A stretch of 5,769 nt of DNA from Anaerolineales bacterium (lineage in GTDB: Bacteria > Chloroflexota > Anaerolineae > Anaerolineales > Villigracilaceae): assembly GCA_028689195.1 (NCBI GenBank), contig JAQTWR010000201.1:1-5769 (forward strand), read 5' to 3'. Of this stretch, positions 1 to 5,592 are shown in pieces. The stretch's first letter is position 1. The number at the start of each line of letters is the position of its first letter. Position numbers and translations under genes: made by a program. The notes under the pieces are model-generated. The model was not told the DNA's origin, made no database searches, and saw nothing but the letters and a program-made list of their open reading frames with translations.

Positions 1-2317
1 TAAAGCGATCATCCTGAACCAGACGTTCGGAAAGCAGGATAGCGTCTTCAAAGTTGCCGCCTTCCCATGAAAGAAAAGCGACCACCGGGTTTTGCCCAAG
101 CGCAAGCTTTCCGCTGTCAGTAGAAGAAGAATCGGCGATAATATCGCCCTTCTTAATTACTTGTCCTTTAACAACAGACGGGCGCTGGTCAATGCATGTG
201 CTTTGATTCGAACGTTGATATTTGCGAAGTTGATAGATGCGATTTCCGCTTTTCTTCTCTTTCACGGTAATGGTGGAGCCTGTAACAGAAATAACTTCGC
301 CATCCGCTTCCGCAGCCACCACTTGACCTGAGTCGAGCGCGGCATAAGATTCCATGCCCGTAGAGACAAGCGGAATTTCGGGACGCACTAAAGGAACAGC
401 CTGCGCCATCATGTTCGATCCCATGAGCGCGCGATTTGCGTCGTCGTGTTCGAGGAAGGGGATCAACGCCGCGCTAATGCCCACAACTTGATGAGGCGCG
501 ACGTCCATATAGTCAATGCTTTCAGGATTAGAGAAGAGGAAGCCCGAGTGATAACGGCAGGAGATACGTTCGCGCGAAAATTCGTCGTCAGCAGTCAACA
601 GCGAGTTGGCTTGAGCGATCGTAAATTTATCCTCCGCGTCTGCGGAAAGATAAATCACTTCATCAGACACAAACGGAACGATGTTTACATCGCCGCCCGC
701 TTTCGCAATCTTCTTAAGCGACTTGGCGTCAATGGTCGTTCCCGCTTTAAACAGCAACTCTTCAGTTTTAGCGTCATAAACGTCATCTCGCAACGTGCGT
801 CCTTCCAAACGCTCGTCCGTTGCTGGAAATACCTTATACACTTTGCGATAAGGCGTTTCAATAAAACCGTATTCATTGACGCAAGCAAACGAAGCTAGGC
901 GCCCAATCAACCCGATGTTTGGACCTTCAGGCGTTTCAATCGGGCAGATACGTCCATAATGCGAGTGATGGACGTCGCGAACGTCAAAGCCTGCGCGCTC
1001 GCGGCGCAAACCGCCAGGTCCCAAAGCGGAAAGCGTGCGCTTGTGACGCAATTCCGCCAAAGGATTGGTTTGATCCATAAATTGTGAAAGTTGCGAAGAC
1101 CCGAAGAATTCGCGCAACGCCGCGACCACGGGACGGATATTGACTAAAGTTACCGGAGAGAGTTGCTCCTGATCGCGAATGGACATGCGTTCTTTGATGA
1201 CGCGCTCCATACGGCGCAAGCCAATACGCAATTTATTCTGGATCAACTCGCCTACCGTCTTAACACGACGATTGCCGAGGTGGTCAATATCATCGGGACG
1301 CTCCGCCCCATTATTAATTTGAATCATGCGGCGCAACAAACGAATCACATCGCTCTTTGTAACGGTACGGTGCGGAACGGGAATGTTCAAATCCAGTTTC
1401 TGATTCAATTTATAGCGACCAACGCGTTCAAGGTCGTAGTGACGCTGATCAAACAACTGTTCTTCCATAAACTGGCGGGCGTTATCAAGCGTAGCAGGGT
1501 CGCCAGGGCGCATTTTCTTAAAGAACTCAATCAACGCTTGCTCGGCAATCGGCTGCTTGGAGTTGCTCCAATCAGGCTCTTGATTGAGCGTAGACGCCAT
1601 AAACATACGCTCGGGGTTGTTATCCACGTCCTTGAAAATGGAGAGGATTTCTTCATCCGAACCCGTTTTGATGGGAGAATCTTTAATTCCGTCGCTTACT
1701 GCCGCAAGCGCGCGCAAAAAAACCGTGATGGGAACTGTGCGTTTACGATTAAACTTCAAAATGATGTAATCGGATTTGCGCGTTTCAAATTCCATCCACG
1801 CGCCGCGATCAGGAATGAGCTTCGCCATCGCAAGCGGACGTCCTGTAGCGCGGTCTGCGGGCGCTTCAAAATAAACGCCGGGAGAACGAATTAACTGCGA
1901 GACAACGACGCGCTCAGTGCCATTGACAATGAACGTGCCCTTATCCGTCATCTCAGGAAAATCGCCAAGAAAAATATCCTGCTTGATGGGTTCTGGCACA
2001 TCTGGTCCCGCTAACAATACAGAAACATATAATGGGCTGGCATAAGTTAAATCGCGCTCGACGCATTCTTCTATGGTATGTTTGGGTTCGCCAAACCAAT
2101 ACTTAAGTCCCCATTGCTGAGACTCTGGGCTGCGACTTGGAAAGAATAATTTCATTCCTTTGTTATAAGACTCAATCGGCGAAACCTCGTGGAAGAGGTC
2201 GCCTAATCCATTTTTCTTGAGTCTTTCAAACGAATCAAGTTGAACTTCGATTAAATTAGGAAGATCTAACTTTACGGGAATACGAGCATAACTTTTTTGG
2301 GACAAAGAAGACGTCAT
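1..2317 (-). CDS. rpoB: RNA polymerase beta subunit, N-terminal 772 residues (cut by left edge)
   Basis: This gene encodes the beta subunit of DNA-dependent RNA polymerase, which with beta' forms the catalytic core. The minus-strand frame is open from the ATG at 2317 to the window edge. Diagnostic motifs: NGTERVVVSQL (residues 132-142), the rifamycin-region motif GSSQLSQFMDQ (406-416), ALGPGGL (431-437), RERAGFDVRDVH (439-450), CPIETPEGPNIGLIG (458-472), IPFLEHDDANRALMG (619-633) and NFEDAILLSER (755-765). E757 and D758 correspond to the acidic pair E813/D814 of the E. coli enzyme. About 500 C-terminal residues should lie beyond the edge. The roughly 100-residue lobe insertion of E. coli is absent, which shifts numbering by 101 in the rifamycin region. 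Two oddities: T428 where E. coli has R529, and about 50 extra residues at 494-549. The start is supported by AGGAGA five bases upstream and a near-consensus promoter. Identification is essentially certain. Confidence 0.98.
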   Translation of the reverse strand, partial: MTSSLSQKSYARIPVKLDLPNLIEVQLDSFERLKKNGLGDLFHEVSPIESYNKGMKLFFPSRSPESQQWGLKYWFGEPKHTIEECVERDLTYASPLYVSVLLAGPDVPEPIKQDIFLGDFPEMTDKGTFIVNGTERVVVSQLIRSPGVYFEAPADRATGRPLAMAKLIPDRGAWMEFETRKSDYIILKFNRKRTVPITVFLRALAAVSDGIKDSPIKTGSDEEILSIFKDVDNNPERMFMASTLNQEPDWSNSKQPIAEQALIEFFKKMRPGDPATLDNARQFMEEQLFDQRHYDLERVGRYKLNQKLDLNIPVPHRTVTKSDVIRLLRRMIQINNGAERPDDIDHLGNRRVKTVGELIQNKLRIGLRRMERVIKERMSIRDQEQLSPVTLVNIRPVVAALREFFGSSQLSQFMDQTNPLAELRHKRTLSALGPGGLRRERAGFDVRDVHHSHYGRICPIETPEGPNIGLIGRLASFACVNEYGFIETPYRKVYKVFPATDERLEGRTLRDDVYDAKTEELLFKAGTTIDAKSLKKIAKAGGDVNIVPFVSDEVIYLSADAEDKFTIAQANSLLTADDEFSRERISCRYHSGFLFSNPESIDYMDVAPHQVVGISAALIPFLEHDDANRALMGSNMMAQAVPLVRPEIPLVSTGMESYAALDSGQVVAAEADGEVISVTGSTITVKEKKSGNRIYQLRKYQRSNQSTCIDQRPSVVKGQVIKKGDIIADSSSTDSGKLALGQNPVVAFLSWEGGNFEDAILLSERLVQDDRF

Positions 2318-2322
2318 CCTTC

Positions 2323-2328
2323 TCTCCT
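2323..2328 (-). promoter_or_regulatory. Shine-Dalgarno sequence of rpoB
   Basis: On the minus strand AGGAGA lies five bases before the ATG at 2317. It fixes the rpoB start, and the protein beginning MTSSLSQKSYARIPVKL agrees with a normal beta-subunit N terminus. Confidence 0.88.
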
Positions 2329-2390
2329 GAATGAATTGACTGGGCGGGATGATAAGACAAACTTACTGCCTGTTTGGATAGCAATCTAAT

Positions 2391-2419
2391 ATTATATCGA
2401 AGCGACAGCGAAAAGTCAA
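2391..2419 (-). promoter_or_regulatory. Sigma-70-type promoter of rpoB
   Basis: Read on the minus strand, a -35 box TTGACT (2414-2419) is followed by exactly 17 bases and a perfect -10 box TATAAT (2391-2396). Transcription should begin near 2384, giving a leader of about 67 bases before the rpoB ATG. A pyrimidine-rich tract on the minus strand (A-rich on plus, 2420-2432) lies just upstream of the -35 box and could act as an UP element for the polymerase alpha subunit. The match and spacing are as expected of a strong housekeeping promoter. No start site has been mapped, so this rests on sequence alone. Confidence 0.85.
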
Positions 2420-2457
2420 GAAAAAAGAAAAACGCTCAAAATGGATATTAACGCTTC

Positions 2458-2486
2458 TTGACAATCTATATAAGTCCGTGTAAAAT
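2458..2486 (+). promoter_or_regulatory. Sigma-70-type promoter of the tRNA cluster
   Basis: A perfect -35 box TTGACA (2458-2463), a 17-base spacer and a -10 box TAAAAT (2481-2486) lie just upstream of the tRNA-Phe gene. Transcription should start near 2493, leaving about 20 bases of 5' leader to be removed by RNase P. The sequence upstream is A/T-rich (2420-2455), as for stable-RNA promoters with UP elements. It points away from the rpoB promoter; the two -35 boxes are 38 bases apart. Confidence 0.85.
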
Positions 2487-2513
2487 CACGCACGCTTAAC
2501 CAAAATAACGTTA

Positions 2514-2586
2514 GCCGAGATAGCTCAGTTGGTAGAGCACGCGACTGAAAATCGCGGTGTCCCCAGTCCGATCCTGGGTCTCGGCA
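2514..2586 (+). tRNA. tRNA-Phe (anticodon GAA)
   Basis: The full cloverleaf can be drawn. The acceptor stem GCCGAGA (2514-2520) pairs perfectly with TCTCGGC (2579-2585), with discriminator A at 2586. The D stem is GCTC/GAGC with GG in the loop. The anticodon stem CGCGA/TCGCG encloses loop CTGAAAA, giving anticodon GAA at 2547-2549. The T stem is CCCAG/CTGGG. The gene is 73 bases and the CCA end is not encoded, so it must be added by a nucleotidyltransferase. One base is odd: the T loop reads TCCGATC, so position 55, normally U (pseudouridine), is C. It is the first gene of the cluster. Confidence 0.96.
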
Positions 2587-2589
2587 CTC

Positions 2590-2607
2590 TCGACAGATAA
2601 TAGTCGA
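2590..2607 (+). other. Small hairpin in the tRNA-Phe/tRNA-Gly spacer
   Basis: TCGAC (2590-2594) and GTCGA (2603-2607) form a perfect 5-bp stem with an 8-base loop. If C2589 is bulged out, ACT (2586-2588) and AGT (2608-2610) extend it to 8 pairs, reaching the discriminator base of tRNA-Phe. There is no U-tract, so it is not a terminator. It could mark a processing site in the precursor; that role is inferred. Confidence 0.35.
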
Positions 2608-2612
2608 AGTCT

Positions 2613-2684
2613 GCGGGCGTAGTACAGTGGTAGTACGTCTCCTTGCCAAGGAGAAGGTCGTGGGTTCGAATCCCATCGCCCGCT
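2613..2684 (+). tRNA. tRNA-Gly (anticodon GCC)
   Basis: The acceptor stem GCGGGCG (2613-2619) pairs with CGCCCGC (2677-2683), with discriminator T at 2684. The D arm is GTAC/GTAC around AGTGGTA. The anticodon stem TCTCC/GGAGA encloses TTGCCAA, giving anticodon GCC at 2645-2647. The T arm is GTGGG/CCCAT around the normal loop TTCGAAT. The gene is 72 bases with no encoded CCA. It lies 26 bases after tRNA-Phe in the same orientation, so it is almost certainly co-transcribed. Confidence 0.96.
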
Positions 2685-2692
2685 CAAATATA

Positions 2693-2730
2693 GAGGGTTG
2701 CGGATTGGAAAATGTTCATTCGCAATCCTC
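2693..2730 (+). other. Hairpin in the tRNA-Gly/tRNA-Cys spacer
   Basis: GAGGGTTGCG (2693-2702) can pair with CGCAATCCTC (2721-2730) to form a 10-bp stem with one G-U pair and an 18-base loop. An alternative 6-bp pairing uses GGATTG (2702-2707) and CAATCC (2723-2728), so the two folds exclude each other. It fills most of the 57-base spacer. With no U-tract downstream it is unlikely to stop transcription fully; processing or stabilisation of the precursor is more plausible, but this is inferred. Confidence 0.45.
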
Positions 2731-2741
2731 GCATTGTATAT

Positions 2742-2813
2742 GGCGTCGTCGCCAAGTGGTAAGGCAAGGGTCTGCAAAACCCTTATTCGCGGGTTCGAAT
2801 CTCGCCGACGCCT
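2742..2813 (+). tRNA. tRNA-Cys (anticodon GCA)
   Basis: The acceptor stem GGCGTCG (2742-2748) pairs with CGACGCC (2806-2812), and the discriminator is T at 2813, matching U73, a known identity base for cysteinyl-tRNA synthetase. The D arm GCCAAGTGGTAAGGC has the three strong pairs typical of tRNA-Cys. The anticodon stem AGGGT/ACCCT encloses CTGCAAA, giving anticodon GCA at 2774-2776. The T arm GCGGG/CTCGC surrounds TTCGAAT. The gene is 72 bases with no encoded CCA, and is the last of the cluster, followed 11 bases later by a terminator stem. Confidence 0.96.
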
Positions 2814-2824
2814 CTATCTAAGAG

Positions 2825-2862
2825 AAATCGCCCCAGATGTTGATTTGGGGCGATTTTGTTTT
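2825..2862 (+). terminator. Intrinsic terminator of the tRNA cluster
   Basis: AAATCGCCCCA (2825-2835) pairs perfectly with TGGGGCGATTT (2846-2856) to give an 11-bp stem with a 10-base loop. It is followed by a T-rich tail, TTTTGTTTT at 2854-2862. This is a textbook rho-independent terminator just after tRNA-Cys. It also separates the tRNA transcript from the kinase gene downstream, which must therefore have its own promoter. Confidence 0.92.
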
Positions 2863-2884
2863 ATGCGGCTTTGAGTAGTAAAAT
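2856..2884 (+). promoter_or_regulatory. Candidate promoter of the histidine kinase gene
   Basis: TTGTTT (2856-2861) and TAAAAT (2879-2884) are separated by exactly 17 bases. The -10 box is identical to that of the tRNA cluster promoter. Its -35 box sits in the U-tract of the tRNA terminator. Transcription would begin around 2891-2893, at or within a few bases of the kinase ATG at 2893, giving a leaderless or nearly leaderless message. This fits the absence of a ribosome binding site. The -35 box is weaker than those of the other two promoters in the window, so the call is tentative. Confidence 0.5.
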
Positions 2885-2892
2885 TGTGTTCA

Positions 2893-5592
2893 ATGTCAAC
2901 GCGAAGACGGCTACCCTTTCACCAAGATATAGGGCTTCAATTACTTGCGTTTTACCTGTTATTGATTATCCCATTTCTGGTAACGCTATTGATCTTCGAC
3001 CGCCTTGTGGGAGAGAGAATTCGCAGGGACGTCAAAGCCAATGACATTGCGTTAGCGCGCGCCATCGCTTTAGAGACAGACATCGCAGTCGCCAATTCAT
3101 TAACAACCGTACAAGAACTCGCTTTATACCCTAGCGTCATCAATGTGGAAAGAGAAAATATGGGGACGCTCTTTTCTGTGGCGTTGAAAGCAAGACCCGA
3201 CGTAAATTTAGTCTATCGACTGGATGCAAACGGGATCATGTTGTATCACTACCCTGAAGGACCAGGCTCGACAGTGGGCGCGGACTTTTCCTTTCGTAGT
3301 TATTATAAAAACGCACTGACGTCCAATGCGCCACTGATTTCGGAGGGGCGCATCTCCCCCACTACCGACCAAGCCGTTGCGACAGCCGTCATGCCCATCC
3401 GCGCGGAAAACGGGGAATTTCTTGGGCTCGTCGGCACAAACATCAAACTTGAAAGTTTGAGCCAGACGCTTTCTGCGATTGTTTCAGAACATGAAAATGA
3501 AGAGGGATTTGAAGTATTGATACTCGACGCCAGCGGACAAGTTATCGCGCACCCCGACCCGACATATTTACTCAAACCAGCCAATCAGATTCTGCCCGAT
3601 TTCTATATGCAAGCGCTTGCAGGAAAAAGCGGCTCCATCATCAGCGCCGACTTCAACGAAGAAGAACGGTTATACACTTATGCAGCCATCCCCAGCGCAG
3701 GCTGGGGGGTTATTATCAGCCGTTCCACCGCAAGCGCATTCGCAACGCAGATTGTATTGCAACGCATCACCCAAATTGCGACCGGGGCTTTTGTCTTGAT
3801 CGGGCTTGCATTTTGGGGCATCCTCACATGGCGCGTCATCAACCCCATTGAGAAATTAGCCCCTATCTCCGAAGCAATCGGATTGAACCAAGAGATCGAA
3901 AAAAATCAGCGCGCCAAAATCGAAAAAATGTCGCGGCGCGCCGACCAGATCGGAAATCTGATACGCAGTATTTTGCGAATGGAGAACTCAATCGCCGACC
4001 GAATGCAGGAACAAAAAACCTTGCTGGAAATCAGCACCGACGTCGTTTCATCACTGGATTTGAGCGTCGTATTAGATCGAATTCTGGAACAGGCAGGGCG
4101 ATTACTTAATGTGCGCAGAATCGCCATTACAGCGTTAGATCAAGAACAGGGCGTATTTCGTATTCGCGCCAGCCGCGGACTTTCACAGGGTTTCACAGAG
4201 CAACTCGCCATCCAGCCAAGCGAACCGAGTTCGGTGAGTATGCGGGCGCTGCGCGTGCGCGAACCCATTCAGGTCAGCGATACGGAAACAGACCCTTCCT
4301 ACAAACCGCAAAGGATGCGTTCGCGCGCGGAGGGTTATCGCGCAGTGCTGGCGGTTCCGCTCAACACGCAACACGCGCCGCCGACTTGTTTGCTGGTCTT
4401 TCATCCCCTGCCGCATGAATTTACGCAAAACGAGATTCAGCTGCTTTCGAGTTTTGCCAATCAGGCTACGATGGCAATCGAAAACGCGATCTTATTTGAA
4501 CGCAGCGACGCAAGATTACAGGAGCAAACCCGCCGCCTCGAAGCCCTCGTGCAATCTATGGAAGACGGGCTGATATTAAGCGATTTGAGGGGCGTGGTTA
4601 TTTACGCAAATAGAAGAGTAGCGGAATTATCAGACCTAACCAATGAAGACATGGTCAATGTGCAAGTCGAGCGCGTAATGAATCGCATATTAAACAAGTC
4701 AGCCGAAAGCATATCCAAAGAAGACGAGATCGGAAATATTTTGAAGGGAACGCAGCAAAAATCGGAAGTTGCGTTGAAACATGCCGCTCGCCTGCTGCAT
4801 CTTCGCCTTGAGACGTTTGACGTGACCGACGCGAAGAACATGCCCATTGGGCGCGGATTGATCTTGCACGACATTACGGCTGACCGCGAACTGGATCGCA
4901 TGAAATCAAATCTCATCTCGACCGTGTCGCACGAATTACGCACGCCGCTTGCCGCAATTAAAGGATACGCATCCACTTTGTTGGCGGAAGACGTAGAATG
5001 GGACAATAAATCCCAAAGGGAGTTTTTATCCATTATTTCCAACGAGACGGACAGGCTAACAAATCTGGTCAATAATCTTTTAGACCTATCGCGCATTGAA
5101 GCGGGATCGTTGCGCCTGGCTTTGGAAAAATGCGACATCGAGCAGTGCATCAGGCGCGGCGCAAGGCAGGCAAATTTGGGGAGCGACAACAAATTCGAGG
5201 TGGAAATAGAAGCGCGGCTTCCGTCGCTATATGCCGATGTAACCCGCTTGGAAACGATCATTCGCAACTTGATCGAAAATTCGATCAGATATGGCGGAGA
5301 AAAAACCTCCGTGCATGTGAAGGTCAACAAGCAGGCAGAGGCGATTGTCTTTCGCGTAATAGACGATGGACCCGGAATTCCGCCCGAAAAAAGCGAACGG
5401 ATTTTTGAAAGATTCTATCGGCTAGACGACGGTCTTGCGCGCGCGACGAGCGGCGCAGGGTTAGGGTTGGCAATCTGTCAGGGGTTGGTGCGCGCACACA
5501 AGGGCAACATCTGGGTCGAGCCAAGCCATGCCGGCGCGTGCATCGCGTTCGCCATTCCTTTGGATTTGCAAACAAAAGGCGAGCCGTTATGA
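2893..5592 (+). CDS. Membrane-bound Cache-HAMP-GAF-PAS sensor histidine kinase
   Basis: This is a two-component sensor kinase of 899 residues. Order: cytoplasmic N terminus; membrane segment (15-35); extracytoplasmic double-Cache sensor (about 45-275) with the SFRSYY motif at 133-138; second membrane segment (about 293-314); degenerate HAMP-like linker (318-370); GAF (about 385-535); coiled stretch; PAS (about 549-660); HisKA (667-735); and HATPase_c (775-890). H680 in SHELRTP is the expected phosphorylation site. The ATP site is intact: N796 (N box), DDGPGIP (824-830), an F box IFERFYRL (837-844) and SGAGLGL (853-859). It is probably an active kinase for the overlapping response regulator. 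The ligand is unknown; SFR-x-Y-type motifs occur in Cache domains of carboxylate sensors such as DctB, which is only suggestive. The ATG at 2893 is preferred; a TTG at 2884 is the only in-frame alternative after the stop at 2872. Neither has a Shine-Dalgarno sequence. Confidence 0.93.
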   Translation: MSTRRRLPFHQDIGLQLLAFYLLLIIPFLVTLLIFDRLVGERIRRDVKANDIALARAIALETDIAVANSLTTVQELALYPSVINVERENMGTLFSVALKARPDVNLVYRLDANGIMLYHYPEGPGSTVGADFSFRSYYKNALTSNAPLISEGRISPTTDQAVATAVMPIRAENGEFLGLVGTNIKLESLSQTLSAIVSEHENEEGFEVLILDASGQVIAHPDPTYLLKPANQILPDFYMQALAGKSGSIISADFNEEERLYTYAAIPSAGWGVIISRSTASAFATQIVLQRITQIATGAFVLIGLAFWGILTWRVINPIEKLAPISEAIGLNQEIEKNQRAKIEKMSRRADQIGNLIRSILRMENSIADRMQEQKTLLEISTDVVSSLDLSVVLDRILEQAGRLLNVRRIAITALDQEQGVFRIRASRGLSQGFTEQLAIQPSEPSSVSMRALRVREPIQVSDTETDPSYKPQRMRSRAEGYRAVLAVPLNTQHAPPTCLLVFHPLPHEFTQNEIQLLSSFANQATMAIENAILFERSDARLQEQTRRLEALVQSMEDGLILSDLRGVVIYANRRVAELSDLTNEDMVNVQVERVMNRILNKSAESISKEDEIGNILKGTQQKSEVALKHAARLLHLRLETFDVTDAKNMPIGRGLILHDITADRELDRMKSNLISTVSHELRTPLAAIKGYASTLLAEDVEWDNKSQREFLSIISNETDRLTNLVNNLLDLSRIEAGSLRLALEKCDIEQCIRRGARQANLGSDNKFEVEIEARLPSLYADVTRLETIIRNLIENSIRYGGEKTSVHVKVNKQAEAIVFRVIDDGPGIPPEKSERIFERFYRLDDGLARATSGAGLGLAICQGLVRAHKGNIWVEPSHAGACIAFAIPLDLQTKGEPL

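Noticed and set aside
446..898. Plus-strand open frame of 150 residues, and a nested minus-strand frame at 685-888
   Set aside because: Both overlap the continuous rpoB reading frame (antisense, or the wrong minus-strand phase) and show no recognisable domain.
1163..1894. Plus-strand open frame of 243 residues
   Set aside because: It lies entirely antisense to conserved rpoB coding sequence, has no ribosome binding site and its protein resembles no family; the rpoB frame explains the lack of stops.
2318..2384. Riboswitch or ribosomal-protein (L10-type) binding leader in the rpoB 5' region
   Set aside because: The leader is only about 67 bases and I could find no strong stem, kink-turn or terminator-antiterminator pair in it.
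2416..2777. Two minus-strand frames across the tRNA genes, with protein strings such as GFEPTTFS and WDSNPRPS
   Set aside because: These peptides are the well-known artefact of translating antisense to tRNA T arms; the tRNA cloverleafs and the promoters account for this sequence.
2627..2821. Plus-strand frame of 64 residues running through tRNA-Gly and tRNA-Cys
   Set aside because: It is a translation of tRNA sequence (VGSNPIA comes from the T arm) and is not a gene.
2825..2862. The terminator acting in both directions
   Set aside because: On the minus strand the stem is followed by a mixed sequence (TCTCTTAG) rather than a run of T, and no minus-strand gene enters from the right.
2884..2892. 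TTG at 2884 as the kinase start (902 residues)
   Set aside because: It adds only three residues, is a rarer start codon, overlaps the proposed -10 box and has no ribosome binding site; ATG at 2893 is more likely, though not proven.
4602..5330. Minus-strand frame of 242 residues opposite the kinase
   Set aside because: It is antisense to the PAS, HisKA and HATPase_c coding sequence, Ser/Arg-rich in composition and without initiation signals.
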